Assembly: GCF_018390605.1 (NCBI RefSeq)
Contig: NZ_JAHBGD010000011.1
Coordinates: 1-49,499 of the forward strand
DNA length: 49,499 nucleotides
From: Ancylobacter defluvii
GTDB lineage: Bacteria; Pseudomonadota; Alphaproteobacteria; Rhizobiales; Xanthobacteraceae
Direction of reading: 5' to 3'
Shown: positions 17,686-26,794 of the stretch, piece after piece
Position numbering within the stretch: position 1 is the stretch's first letter
Layout: each line of letters opens with the position of its first letter
Translations under genes and position numbers: made by a program
Notes under the pieces: model-generated
Databases searched by the model: none
What the model was told of the DNA's origin: nothing
Seen by the model: only the letters and a program-made list of their open reading frames with translations

Positions 17686-19122
17686 ATGCGCGCATCAAAG
17701 TCTGTTCCAAGGCCGGTGACCGCTCAGGCAGCGCTGATCGCCGCGCTGGCCAGCGCGATGCTGTTTCTGGCGCTGCTTCTGCCCGGAGCCGCGCGGTCGG
17801 GGCCCCTCGACGCCGCGTTCGTCCATATTTCGGATATTCACTTCAATCCGTTCGAGCCGCCCTTGCGCAGCCGCGCTCTCGCCGGCCTGCCGCTCGCCGA
17901 ATGGCCGGCCCATTTCGCCGCCGATCCCAGCCACCGCCTGTCGCGCTGGGGCGAGGACACCAACCACGCTCTCCTCGAAACCGCGCTCGCTGAAATTTCC
18001 AGGGCCGCGGCCGGCTCCGACTTCGTGCTGCTCACCGGCGACCTGCTTGCCCACGATTTTCCGGCCAGGACCGAAAGCGCCTTCGGCTTCCGCGCCGGCT
18101 CGGCGGAGAGCCGCGCTTTCGCGGTGAAGACCACGCTCTTCGTTGCCGCCCGCCTGCGGGCGGCCCTGCCGGGCAAGCCGATATTGCTGTCGCTCGGCAA
18201 CACCGATTCAGGCTGCGGCGACTACCGGATCGATGCCGGTGGCCCCTATCTCCAGGCGACGCGCGAGACGGTGCGCGAACTGGTGGGATCGTCCCTGCTC
18301 GCCGCGGATTTCGACGAGAGCTACCTCGCCGGCGGATTTTACGCCGCCTCGCATCCGACTCTGGCCGACACCACCCTGCTGGTGCTCGACGATGCGCTGT
18401 GGTCGCCCGCGTACCGCAATGCCTGCGGCACCACCGGCCTCGACGCGGCGCACGCCATGCTTTCCTGGCTCGAACGCCAGTTGGCGACGGCCGAGGCCGC
18501 CGGCCGCAAGGTCTGGCTGATGCACCACATTCCGGCGGGCATCGACGCCTATGGCACGCTGAGAGCCAAAGGCGAGACCTGCCGCGAGCGCATCGTGCCG
18601 ATGCTGGCCGAGCCCTTCGCCTCGCGCTTCACCGGCCTGCTGGCGCGCTACGCCGGCACGGTGACGGCGAGCTTCAGCGGACACGACCATCACGACGACT
18701 ACCGGCTGCTGCGCGATCGAACCGGCGCCGTCATCGGCACCGAGAAGATCGCGCCGGCGATCAGCCCCGTCTTCGGCCAGAATCCGGGGTTCCTGGTGTT
18801 TTCCTATGACCGTGCCTCGGGCGCGATGACGGATTTCGTGGCGCGCTACCTCGCCAATCTCGAAACCGCGGCGACCGCCGCCGCGGCCGAATGGAAGCAG
18901 GAATACCGGTTCGCGGCGGCCTACGCTGCGGGGGCCTTCACGCCATCAGCTGTCGAGGCGATGTGGAAGCAGCTGCAACCGGCAGGCGCAGCCGACGCGC
19001 CGTTCCGACGCTTCTACAATGTCAGCCACGGCGAGCTCGGGAGCGACGAGTTACCAGCCTATGCCTGCGCCATCGGCTACACCGAGCCCGCCGCCTTTGC
19101 CGCCTGCTACTGCGGCCGCTAA
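17686..19122 (+). CDS. Exported or membrane-anchored metallophosphoesterase
   Basis: Calcineurin-like (acid sphingomyelinase-like layout) metallophosphoesterase, 478 residues. I chose the ATG at 17686; a TTG at 17671 is possible. A hydrophobic segment at residues about 14-35 is a signal peptide or anchor. Metal ligands appear in order: SDIHFNP, LTGDLLAHD, SLGNTDSG, LMHHIPAG and SGHDHHDDY. The C-terminus (about 440-478) carries several cysteines, including YACAIGYTEPAAFAACYCGR, as seen in secreted sphingomyelinase-like proteins. It probably cleaves phosphodiesters in the periplasm. It is separated from the HAD gene by about 60 bases and is the last gene before a low-GC region. Confidence 0.85.
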   Translation: MRASKSVPRPVTAQAALIAALASAMLFLALLLPGAARSGPLDAAFVHISDIHFNPFEPPLRSRALAGLPLAEWPAHFAADPSHRLSRWGEDTNHALLETALAEISRAAAGSDFVLLTGDLLAHDFPARTESAFGFRAGSAESRAFAVKTTLFVAARLRAALPGKPILLSLGNTDSGCGDYRIDAGGPYLQATRETVRELVGSSLLAADFDESYLAGGFYAASHPTLADTTLLVLDDALWSPAYRNACGTTGLDAAHAMLSWLERQLATAEAAGRKVWLMHHIPAGIDAYGTLRAKGETCRERIVPMLAEPFASRFTGLLARYAGTVTASFSGHDHHDDYRLLRDRTGAVIGTEKIAPAISPVFGQNPGFLVFSYDRASGAMTDFVARYLANLETAATAAAAEWKQEYRFAAAYAAGAFTPSAVEAMWKQLQPAGAADAPFRRFYNVSHGELGSDELPAYACAIGYTEPAAFAACYCGR

Positions 19123-19152
19123 AGCAATTCCCGCAAAAGAGCGCAGCGGTTT
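19123..19152 (+). repeat. Short dispersed repeat, copy 1
   Basis: The 30 bases contain AGCAATTCCCGCAAAAGAG followed by CGCAGCGGTTT. They resemble a second segment at 48484-48510 (TTCCAGCAAAAGTGCGAAGC then GGTTTCG). From memory, such GCAATTCC...GCAAAAG...AGCGGTTT elements are common between genes in Hyphomicrobiales. Confidence 0.5.
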
Positions 19153-19621
19153 AAGGTCATGGGGGAAACCGTTCGTGGATTTCCCGTTGCTCTGCGCGGG
19201 GAGCCGGCTCGTAGCGTGTCCGGGCTCGTCGGTCTGTCGGCCCGGACCCTTTGGCATCCAGAACTTGAGCCTCTCCTTGGCCAAAGCGCCCGAACAGTTG
19301 GCCACCGGCTTCACGCTGCCAAAGGCGCAGCTGGCGGCAGCGGTTGAAATGAGCAGGTGCTGGCTCTGTAAGAAGCAACGGCTGCCCTGACGTGCCGATG
19401 TAAATTATCATTGCAAACCTACACCTCAGGTCGGGCAGTCTGGATCTGCCGGTCATGGGAGCTCTGTCGCGCAGTCGGGGCGTGCCGCTGTTCCATGAGG
19501 ACAATACCTCACTCCAGACCGCTCCCGTTCGCTCATACTGGTGGAACAAAACCCGCGATACGCATCGGGATCGCCGAGTAGGCCGGTATGGCGGCATTTG
19601 AACCTGTCGAAAGAAGTCAAT

Positions 19622-19643
19622 TCACAACGATTTAAGTTTGTGA
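19622..19643. promoter_or_regulatory. Inverted repeat in the AT-rich leader region
   Basis: TCACAA and TTGTGA are perfect arms separated by 10 bases. The arm order is opposite to a CRP site. It may be an operator for the OmpA-DUF2092 gene 236 bases downstream; weak evidence. Confidence 0.25.
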
Positions 19644-19878
19644 TATAAATTTCAGCTTCTGCCAACTATATAGACCCTCACGCAAGAATGTAGGGTAGTC
19701 TGTCGCCGCAGACTTGCGGATGCTTTTCCCGCTTCACTTCATAATATTCGATTAGTACGTTCTCATCATCGCGCATGTGGGGATTCTATATTTTATAGCC
19801 CCAGAACTGACGTGGCGAACACGTGGGTCGGCGCCCCAGGCACCGGCACGTGCGCGTTCGACCAATGGAGGGACAACG

Positions 19879-21078
19879 ATGTCGAACTTTAGGCCGAATC
19901 TGCGCAGCAAAATTCTCACGTCGGCGGCAATCGCGGCGGTGATCTATTTCGGCATGAATCTGCCGTCGCAATCCCAAGACGGGGTCGCCTACAGCAAGGA
20001 GGCGATGGAGCAAGCACTCGCGACGAAGAACGCCTATGACCTCTATGGCATTCGCTTCGAGTTCGACAAGTCGATGATTCAGGCTGACACTATGCCTCTC
20101 CTCGACGATATCGCAGCGACGCTGAAGCAGTTTCCGACCTGGCGCCTCAGGATCACCGGGCATACCGATGCAACCGGCGACGCGGCTCACAACGACGTGC
20201 TATCGAAAGACCGCGCACTCGCGATCAAGCAGGCGCTTGTCGAACGCGGCATCGATGCAGCAAGGATCGAGACATTTGGCATCGGCCAGCGCAGCCCGGC
20301 CGCCAGCAACGACACAGCGGAGGGAAAGGCCCTGAATCGCCGTGTCGAACTCCTTCGTCTGGAGTCCGACGTCGAAGGATCCGAAGCCGCGAAGATGCTG
20401 AGGGCGATGTCCGACTACCTCGCCGCCCAGAAATCCATATCGTTCGGCTTCGATACCAGCTTCGAGATAGTGACGAAGGAACATCAGAAGCTGCAACTCG
20501 CAAGCTCGGGCACCATCGACGTCAGCCGCCCCGACAAACTTCGCGCGACGAGGCTCGGTGGTTTCGCGGAAACCGAGATTTCCTTCGACGGGTCGAAGTT
20601 CACGGTGCTCGGCAAGAATTCCAACAAATATATTCAGGTCGATATGTCGGGAACACTCGATACGCTGATAGCTATTCTGAAGAACAAGTACGATTCGCCT
20701 CTTCCGATCGCGGATCTGTTATCATCCGACACATATAATGAACTGATCGCGGATGTCATCGACGCCAAGGATCTCGGAAGCGGCATTATCGGCGGCACCG
20801 AGTGCGATCACCTTGCATTCCGGACCAAGGATGTCGATTGGCAGATCTGGATCGCGCAGGGCCAAGCTCGGTATCCCTGCCAATATGTCATTACCTCGAA
20901 GAACATCGAGCAAGCACCGCAATTCGCGATCCAGATCACGAACTGGAAAAGTGGAGACAAGGTATTTGCAGGAGATTTCAGCTTCGCCAATACGACGGAT
21001 GCGGTACGTCTGGAGCCGGGGCAAGTCGCAGAGTTGAAAGAACTGCCGGAAAATTTTATAATGGGAGCGAAACAATGA
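19879..21078 (+). CDS. OmpA-domain / DUF2092 fusion protein
   Basis: Exported protein of 399 residues from the ATG at 19879, with GGAGGGA upstream. Order: signal or anchor segment (residues about 11-28), an OmpA C-terminal peptidoglycan-binding domain (about 53-162, with ITGHTDATGD, LSKDRALAIKQAL and LNRRVELL), then a DUF2092 region (about 175-395, LolA/LolB-like lipoprotein-carrier fold by family knowledge) with two cysteines (GTECDHL and ARYPCQYV). The fusion suggests a periplasmic protein that anchors a lipid-handling domain to the cell wall. GC is much lower than in the neighbours. The stop overlaps the start of the next gene (ATGA). Confidence 0.82.
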   Translation: MSNFRPNLRSKILTSAAIAAVIYFGMNLPSQSQDGVAYSKEAMEQALATKNAYDLYGIRFEFDKSMIQADTMPLLDDIAATLKQFPTWRLRITGHTDATGDAAHNDVLSKDRALAIKQALVERGIDAARIETFGIGQRSPAASNDTAEGKALNRRVELLRLESDVEGSEAAKMLRAMSDYLAAQKSISFGFDTSFEIVTKEHQKLQLASSGTIDVSRPDKLRATRLGGFAETEISFDGSKFTVLGKNSNKYIQVDMSGTLDTLIAILKNKYDSPLPIADLLSSDTYNELIADVIDAKDLGSGIIGGTECDHLAFRTKDVDWQIWIAQGQARYPCQYVITSKNIEQAPQFAIQITNWKSGDKVFAGDFSFANTTDAVRLEPGQVAELKELPENFIMGAKQ

Positions 21079-21287
21079 CGATGACATGTCGATACTTATT
21101 CGCGTCAGCGGCATTTTTCCTATGCCTTGGCGGACTTGATCTCGCGGGGCAAGGTTCGGCCCCAAGCCTGAATGGATTGGTCGCGCAGGCAGAGGCGCGC
21201 GTCGGCCGTCCCTTGACGCCGGTCAGCGTCGCAGGAGTGGCCAGGCGCTCGGCCCGACGCTGCGCCGCCGGCGTGACGTGCTACTGA
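21075..21287 (+). CDS. Small secreted peptide coupled to the OmpA-DUF2092 gene
   Basis: A 70-residue protein whose ATG overlaps the upstream stop by ATGA, so it is translationally coupled. Residues 5-28 are a signal peptide (YLFASAAFFLCLGGLDLAG). The mature part contains a segment SVAGVARRSARRC and ends CAAGVTCY, giving two cysteines six residues apart and an Arg-rich patch. From memory, similar short proteins accompany DUF2092 genes in other Hyphomicrobiales, which would make this a real conserved pair. Function unknown; possibly a partner or substrate of the DUF2092 domain. Confidence 0.65.
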   Translation: MTMTCRYLFASAAFFLCLGGLDLAGQGSAPSLNGLVAQAEARVGRPLTPVSVAGVARRSARRCAAGVTCY

Positions 21288-21535
21288 GAAAAGACGGGCA
21301 ACGCTGCGGTGCGAAGCTTCGACGACGCCTTGCTCGGCACATCAGATCAACGAAGAAAGAAACGGATCCCATGCGGAAATGGGGCGTCACGTTGCTCGCC
21401 TAGCTCGAACCTCTATTGCCAGCGATGGCGGAGAGCCATGCGAGTCGGCGTCGGGCTTTGGGCGGGTCAAGTCTTTGGGGTGTCTAGCCTTGGGGGAGTG
21501 TTAAGGCCAACTCACCATCTAAGGAGGAACTCATC

Positions 21536-21829
21536 GTGAAACACCACCTTTCGATGCTATTCGTCGCGGCAAGTCTCGGACTGGCAGTCCCATCGTTCGC
21601 CGCCGAAATGGACATGTCGAAGCTCACCTGCAAGCAAGTCGGCGAGATGCCGGCGGCCAAGACCATCGGCGTGGCGATGTGGGTGAACGGCTATGTTCAT
21701 GGCAAGGCCGGCAACGCCATGGTCGACGCCGACAAGGCGCATGCCAATGCGGAGAAGATCGCGACTTATTGTAAGCAAAATCCCACTGCGACCCTCACGA
21801 GTGCGATCGAGGCGCTTGCCAAATCGTAG
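21536..21829 (+). CDS. HdeA-like periplasmic protein
   Basis: A 97-residue protein that starts at GTG 21536 after a very strong AAGGAGGA. A signal peptide ends at SFAAE (about residue 23). The mature part has the HdeA/HdeB pattern: Cys in LTCKQV (about 32) and Cys in ATYCKQN (about 80), forming the family's single disulfide, with the VAMWVNGYVHGK helix between. HdeA-type proteins are acid-activated periplasmic chaperones. It has its own hairpin terminator at 21853-21877, so it is probably monocistronic. Confidence 0.82.
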   Translation: MKHHLSMLFVAASLGLAVPSFAAEMDMSKLTCKQVGEMPAAKTIGVAMWVNGYVHGKAGNAMVDADKAHANAEKIATYCKQNPTATLTSAIEALAKS

Positions 21830-21852
21830 GGGACGAAAGGAACTGACTTAGT

Positions 21853-21877
21853 CGAGCGGCCCATTCTGGACCGCTCG
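21853..21877 (+). terminator. Terminator hairpin after the HdeA-like gene
   Basis: CGAGCGG (21853-21859) and CCGCTCG (21871-21877) are perfect 7-base arms around 11 bases, followed by CTTTG. It begins 24 bases after the HdeA-like stop. The T-run is short. Confidence 0.55.
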
Positions 21878-21960
21878 CTTTGCCCAGTGGGTCATCAGCA
21901 TTCTGCCGTACTTTGCTTGGCTCATCCACAATACAAAAATGTGCAGTCGCGAGGCCGCGA

Positions 21961-23190
21961 ATGAGACAGTGGCGGATCCCCACTTTCTATGCCATCGGAA
22001 GTCTCATCGTGGCTTTGGCTCTCCCGCGGGTCGAATATGCCCTGCTGCCGGACCCGTCCTATGGCATGTCGGTTGCGTCGGCCACGGCGTTCATGTCAGC
22101 GGCAGCTTCAGGCATCATCACCTTCACAGCAATCATAGTTTCGATTACCTTTGTCATTATCCAGTTTAGTGCCATTGCCTATTCCCCCCGTCTGGCACTT
22201 TGGTTCGTGAATCGGCCCCAACTCTATCACGCCCTCGGGATTTTCATTGCAACTTTTACCTTCGCCATGGCTACGTTGGCTTGGACGGATCGCTATGGAT
22301 CGAACTTCGTCCCGTTTTTATCTACGGTTGTCGTCCTGATACTACTTTCCGCAAGCATGATTGTCTTCGCGCGCCTCATTCAGGGGGTGGCGCAGCTGCA
22401 GATCACCGAGGTCCTCATGCTGGTCGGAGATATGGGGCGAGAGGTGCTGGCACGTCAGAAGAGCACCTCCGATCATGCCGGTGTTGCGACCTCGCAGCCG
22501 CCGGCTTGGGACGCAATGGAGCGTGCCCCCGACAGATGTCGGAAACTGCTGCATGTTGGGCCGCCATTGAGCGTCCGAACTATCGATGCGGATCGCCTTC
22601 AGTCGCTGGCGACGAACTACAACGGAGTCATCTGGCTCGAAATTTCCGTGGGGGACACGGTGCTCGAAGGAGATACCCTTCTCGTCGCATCGAGCGCGCC
22701 GCCACGGATCCCGGAGAGCAAGCTGAGAGAAGCCATCGACCTCGGCCGAGACAGGACGCTTGAACAGGATCCCAGATTTTCTTTCCGTTTGCTTGTGGAC
22801 ATTGCGCTCAAGGCCCTTTCTCCGGCCATCAACGATCCAACAACGGCTGTACAGGCGCTCGACCAGATCGAGGATCTTCTTCGACGCCTGGCTCGGCAGG
22901 AGCTGAGCGACCTTTATCGCTGCGATGCGCATGGCCGACCGTGTGTTCTGATCCCAATGCCTACTTGGGAGGACTATCTGTCGCTCGCGTTCGAGGAAAT
23001 TTTACAATACAGCGCGGCTTCCACCCAAGTCTCGCGAAGGCTCAGGGCGAGCCTTTCCAACCTTGGCGACATCGTCACGGATCCCCTTCGACAGACGGCG
23101 GTGGAACGGTTCAAGCACGAGATCGACGCGCTGATTTCCCCCTCGGTCGCCGCACGTGACGACGAACTGCCGGCCCAGCGCCGACCTTGA
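21961..23190 (+). CDS. DUF2254 family membrane protein
   Basis: Predicted inner-membrane protein of 409 residues from ATG 21961. Four hydrophobic segments occupy residues about 8-25, 45-75, 88-110 and 118-138, typical of DUF2254, and the rest is a soluble domain with the family's RTIDADRLQSLA and LVDIALKALSPAINDPTTAVQALDQIE motifs. Function is unknown for the family. The frame opens 27 codons earlier, but those residues are not membrane-like. The gene lies in the lower-GC segment, 108 bases before the AI-2E-type transporter on the same strand. Confidence 0.85.
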   Translation: MRQWRIPTFYAIGSLIVALALPRVEYALLPDPSYGMSVASATAFMSAAASGIITFTAIIVSITFVIIQFSAIAYSPRLALWFVNRPQLYHALGIFIATFTFAMATLAWTDRYGSNFVPFLSTVVVLILLSASMIVFARLIQGVAQLQITEVLMLVGDMGREVLARQKSTSDHAGVATSQPPAWDAMERAPDRCRKLLHVGPPLSVRTIDADRLQSLATNYNGVIWLEISVGDTVLEGDTLLVASSAPPRIPESKLREAIDLGRDRTLEQDPRFSFRLLVDIALKALSPAINDPTTAVQALDQIEDLLRRLARQELSDLYRCDAHGRPCVLIPMPTWEDYLSLAFEEILQYSAASTQVSRRLRASLSNLGDIVTDPLRQTAVERFKHEIDALISPSVAARDDELPAQRRP

Positions 23191-23298
23191 TACCGCCGGT
23201 GCTGGTCCGCTTGCGGAAGATGCCTCCCCCACCCTTTCCTGGCTGTGGTGATGCCAGCAAGCGATTGAAGGGGCCATGAGAGGGACAGGAGTGAGGAA

Positions 23299-24411
23299 AT
23301 GATCGGGACGACCAAGGATGCTTCTCCAAGACGTGCAAGTTCTGGCCGAGAACTGACGACAGAAAGTCTTATTGAACGAAGCCTGACCTTGATACTCATC
23401 ATCGTTCTGCTCGTTGCCGTATTGGCAATACTCAAGCCGTTTGCGGCCGCGATCCTGTTTGGTTCAACGCTGGCCATGGCAGCCTGGCCATGCCGACAGT
23501 GGCTTGTTCGACGAGGTCTCAGCCCGCGGTCGGCGGCCGGTGCGCTGTTGCTTGCCTCAGGCATAGTGATCGTCCTGCCGGTGCTCCTTTTGGCACCCGT
23601 ACTCAGCGACGAAATCGCAAGCTTTGGCCAAAGCGTCCAGCGCCACTTTGCCGCCGTGTCGGAACGCCCGGAGTGGTTCGATCGGGTGCCCGTGGTGGGG
23701 CCGAAGCTTGTTGCTGCGTGGGATCAATTGCTGCGAGCCCGCGGAGACGTCGGAGCTGCTCTGGCGCCGCACTCCGCGGCCGTGGAGCAACTGCTTGTCT
23801 CCGTTGCCGCGGCATTGGCCGACAGTGTCATGCAGATTCTCCTGTCCTTGATCGTCGCTACAATGTTCTGGATCAGTGGAAACGTCGTCGTCCGCGAACT
23901 GGAGAGCATCGTCGATCGGCTGGGAGGCCTCACGGCAAGGACGAGCCTGTTCGCAGCGGCCGGAGCCGTCCGCAGCGTCGCCTATGGTGTCATAGGCACG
24001 GCTTTGGCGCAGGCCGTACTCTTGACGATCGGGCTGGTGATTGCGGGCATCCCCGGCGCAACGACACTCGGCTTTATCGGCCTGCTGCTCGCCTTGAGCC
24101 AGGTGGGAGCACCGCTGCTGATAGTGATCTGGGGCGGTGCGGCCTGGTGGCTCTTTGCGCACGGTCAGCCGGGGATGGGAAGCTTCCTGATCGTCTGGGG
24201 ACTCCTGGTCAGCATGATCGACAATCTGATGAAGCCGTGGCTGATCGGCCTCGGGATCCGCATGCCCATGCCTTTGACGATATTGGGAGTTTTCGGCGGA
24301 TTTGTCGCCTTCGGGTTCCTGGGGCTGTTCATCGGCCCCATGGTTCTCGCGGTCGCCTTCGTCTTGCTTCAGGGCTGGCGAACGAGCCGCGCGGCCATGC
24401 CGAGAGGGTAG
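23299..24411 (+). CDS. AI-2E family transporter (PerM-like)
   Basis: Polytopic membrane protein, 370 residues, with GTGAGGAA upstream of the ATG. The N-terminal ~30 residues are soluble, followed by paired membrane segments (about 33-70 and 80-110), a periplasmic or cytosolic domain, and a C-terminal bundle (about 180-360) with the family's GIPGATTLGFIGLLLALSQVGAPLLI and IDNLMKPWLIGLGIRMPMPLTILGVFGG stretches. Family members export small molecules (AI-2 for TqsA) or ions; the cargo is not predictable. Possibly co-expressed with the DUF2254 gene. Confidence 0.87.
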   Translation: MIGTTKDASPRRASSGRELTTESLIERSLTLILIIVLLVAVLAILKPFAAAILFGSTLAMAAWPCRQWLVRRGLSPRSAAGALLLASGIVIVLPVLLLAPVLSDEIASFGQSVQRHFAAVSERPEWFDRVPVVGPKLVAAWDQLLRARGDVGAALAPHSAAVEQLLVSVAAALADSVMQILLSLIVATMFWISGNVVVRELESIVDRLGGLTARTSLFAAAGAVRSVAYGVIGTALAQAVLLTIGLVIAGIPGATTLGFIGLLLALSQVGAPLLIVIWGGAAWWLFAHGQPGMGSFLIVWGLLVSMIDNLMKPWLIGLGIRMPMPLTILGVFGGFVAFGFLGLFIGPMVLAVAFVLLQGWRTSRAAMPRG

Positions 24412-24919
24412 TTTGTCAGAACCGACGACGTGTTCGAAAGAGCGGATCAACGGCGGCGACGCGAGGCCATCCCCTGGCCGTCTTGGATGTAAGTGAAATC
24501 CGCCAGGCTCTCGCCTGAGCGCGCCTCGCGCCCCTTGATGGCTGTATATTACCTAGTCAGAGGATGTTTACGGCCTCATTCCTAACCAGTTTGACCTGAC
24601 GACAGAGGGGACCGTAACAATTCTCGCGGTCTCATCTGGAGCATTCAGAGCCGTTCCTTCAACGTCGCCGCTGCTCACGGGCATGGCAGGGGAGACAGGT
24701 CCCACAGCCGGAAGAGCGGGAATGCATGCGCGCGAAGGGCCCCGTTGTTCCGCCGTCAGTATGCCGGTGGGTTCGAACTCGTTGGCCTTTTGGAACTCCT
24801 GAATTGCCCCATCAGCTTAGGGGCGAGGCGCACTTCAACGGCCCGGTCAGCTTGCATATCATCGGCCACCAATGGCAACGACGACATGGCCAAGGAAAAA
24901 AGTGAGCGAGACCTGCACG
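24412..24919. other. Gene-free stretch before the decayed toxin gene
   Basis: About 500 bases of lower-GC DNA with no coding region I can support. Short frames lack ribosome binding sites and recognisable folds. With the pseudogene to its right it forms about 1 kb without an intact gene, as expected for decaying acquired DNA. Confidence 0.5.
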
Positions 24920-25350
24920 CCGGAAGAGGCGGTGATGATGCATGAGGCCGGCGAAATCCTTTTCATTGTCCGTCACAACGGTGCAGTCTTTGGATTCCGC
25001 AACAGCGGCGATGGTCATATCGAGCCGCTCCGTGGTCGACCGGCCGCCGTTCCGTCAGCCATCGACCGCGCCCATATGAGCGCAACCCTGTCATCAAAGG
25101 GGAGAATGCGACCGGCGAACAAGGCTCGCGGTCATTCGGATCCAGAAAACCAAGTGTCGAGCGCGTCGCGCTTCTTGCCACGCGGTTCCTTGAGAATGCC
25201 CCGTCGGATTTCGGCAACCGTCGGCGAAGCAATCAACAAATCGTCGTCGCGTTGGGCCGCCATCCTGTCCAGGGTCGCCGAGCGGCATGGTCGACCTCTG
25301 AACCCGGACGATACCAACACCCCGATTTGACGACATCATCAGCCGTAGCA
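24920..25350 (-). pseudogene. Decayed VapC/FitB-like PIN-domain toxin gene
   Basis: Minus-strand fragments in successive frames together spell a PIN toxin. The order is DDVVKSGCWYRPGSEVDHAA (worn N-terminus, in place of LDTNVVSE), then after a shift ATLDRMAAQRDDDL and LIASPTVAEIRRGILKEP and RDALDTWFSGSE. An in-frame TGA at 25132-25134 is followed by PRALFAGRILPFDDRVALIW, and a further shift near 25018-25030 is followed by LDMTIAAVAESKDCTVVTDN and EKDFAGL. These match FitB-type PIN features: Glu in AEIRRG, Asp in LDMTIAA and VTDNEKDF. No antitoxin gene was recognised. It lies next to tRNA-Thr at the island edge. Confidence 0.6.
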
Positions 25351-25463
25351 ACGTTCACGCCGGATAGCACTTGACACGGCCGGTCCGCGCTGGACACCCG
25401 ACAGGCATCAAATTCTGATTCTGCTGTTTGTTGGACTGTATCGGACCCCGCTGGACGGGGTGA

Positions 25464-25539
25464 TGGTGCCGCGGAAGGGATTCGAACCCCCGACCCACGC
25501 ATTACGAATGCGTTGCTCTACCAGCTGAGCTACCGCGGC
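25464..25539 (-). tRNA. tRNA-Thr (anticodon CGT)
   Basis: A complete 76-base cloverleaf on the minus strand with encoded CCA. The acceptor stem is GCCGCGG/CCGCGGC, the D-arm contains AGCTCAGCTGGTAGAGC, the anticodon stem ACGCA/TGCGT holds the loop TTCGTAA with anticodon CGT (reads ACG, Thr), and the T-arm is GGGGGTTCGAATCCC-like. The 3' end faces the low-GC region, the orientation expected if an element had integrated at the tRNA 3' end. Confidence 0.97.
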
Positions 25540-25681
25540 ACGGGATATGCGTCGACGGTGCCTCTGATAGCCGCGAAGCCGCGGTTTTTCAAGCGTGCCG
25601 CCGGCGATGAATGCAATCCGTCCGCGCCGGCCCTGCCGCCGCTCCGCTGCCATGCCCGGACCGGCACCTTCCGCAACGGCT

Positions 25682-26674
25682 TCAGCCCCACGGACCGCGC
25701 CGGCCGCCACTCTCGCTCTGCCCGCCGCGCCGGCCCCATGCCGTGGAGGAGGGCCGCGATGCCGGGCCGGCCGCTTCCCGCCCGCTCCAGCCCGAACCGC
25801 CAGAGACACCACTCTCCCTGCCGACGCCCATTTCCTGCGCCAGCGCCTGCAGCGCGGCGATGCGGTTCTCGGTGGCCGGGTGGGTGGAGAACAGATTGTC
25901 CATCCGCTCGCCCGAGAGCGGATTGATGATGAACATATGCGCGGTGGCCGGATTGTGTTCGGCCGGCATGTTCGGCACCTGGTGGGCGGCATTGGCGATC
26001 TTGGCCAGCGCCGAGGCCAGCCACAGCGGCTGGCCGCAGATCAGCGCCCCCTCGCGGTCCGCCACATATTCGCGCGAGCGCGACACCGCCATCTGCACCA
26101 CCATCGCCGCCAGCGGCGCGAGGATCATCATGGCGATGGTGCCGATGACGCCGAACGGGTTGTTGTTGTTCTCCCGGCTGTTGCCGAAGAACATCGCGAA
26201 ATTCGCCAGCATGGAGATCGCGCCGGCCAGCGTCGCGGTGATGGTCATGGTCAGCGTATCGTAATGCTTGATGTGCGCCAGCTCATGCGCCATCACCCCG
26301 GCCACTTCCTCGCGCGACAGCGCGTTCAGAAGGCCGGTGGTCGCTGCCACCGCGGCGTTGTTCGGGTTGCGGCCGGTGGCGAAGGCGTTGGGCTGCGGGT
26401 TGTCGATGATGTAGACCCGCGGCATCGGCAGACCGGCGCGGGCCGCCAGCTGCTCCACCATGCCGACGAAATCCGGCGCGCTCGAACGGTCGACCTCGCG
26501 GGCGCCGTACATCGACAGCACCATCCGGTCGGAATTCCAGTAGCTGAAGACGTTCATGCCGGCGGCGACGACCAGCGCGATCATCATGCCGCCCGAGCCG
26601 CCGATCATGTAGCCGATGCCCATGAACAGCGCGGTCATCCCCGCCAGCAGGATCGCCGTGCGAAAATAGTTCAT
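25682..26674 (-). CDS. htpX: Zinc metalloprotease HtpX
   Basis: Membrane-bound M48 protease for quality control of membrane proteins, 330 residues from the ATG at 26674. Two N-terminal membrane segments (about 5-22 and 28-46) precede the zinc motif HELAH (130-134); two further segments lie near 142-165 and 180-200, with the third ligand Glu in [11 protein letters not shown]. The C-terminus has an extra Ser/Gly/Arg-rich tail of about 40 residues beyond the family core. The frame continues upstream to 26914, but those residues are basic low-complexity shadow. Confidence 0.95.
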   Translation of the reverse strand: MNYFRTAILLAGMTALFMGIGYMIGGSGGMMIALVVAAGMNVFSYWNSDRMVLSMYGAREVDRSSAPDFVGMVEQLAARAGLPMPRVYIIDNPQPNAFATGRNPNNAAVAATTGLLNALSREEVAGVMAHELAHIKHYDTLTMTITATLAGAISMLANFAMFFGNSRENNNNPFGVIGTIAMMILAPLAAMVVQMAVSRSREYVADREGALICGQPLWLASALAKIANAAHQVPNMPAEHNPATAHMFIINPLSGERMDNLFSTHPATENRIAALQALAQEMGVGRESGVSGGSGWSGREAAGPASRPSSTAWGRRGGQSESGGRRGPWG

Positions 26675-26794
26675 CGATTTCCTCTTCCGGCGCCGTCCGG
26701 CGGCGCCCCTTGATGGAAATAGGATGGGAAGTCGCGCCGGTTGCCGCAAGGGAGCCGTGCCGTCCTGGCAGGTCGCGGGACAAGAGGCCGGAGC

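Larger units (their letters stand above)
19123..19878. other. Gene-free AT-richer stretch
   Basis: No credible coding region in 756 bases. GC falls steadily toward 19600-19800. The stretch starts with a short dispersed-repeat-like element (19123-19152) directly after the phosphoesterase stop and contains an inverted repeat TCACAA-N10-TTGTGA at 19622-19643. The promoter of the OmpA-like gene must lie in the last ~250 bases. Confidence 0.5.

Noticed and set aside
19622..19643. CRP/FNR-type binding site
   Set aside because: The arms are TCACAA...TTGTGA, the reverse order of a TGTGA-N6-TCACA site, so only a generic inverted repeat can be claimed.
24760..24790. tRNA-end duplicate (GGGTTCGAACTC) as an att site of the low-GC segment
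   Set aside because: Only the generic T-loop-like GTTCGAAC is shared and it lies inside the segment, not at its far end.
24872..25330. Plus-strand 152-residue open frame opposite the PIN fragments
   Set aside because: No fold or ribosome binding site; the opposite strand clearly carries PIN-domain fragments.
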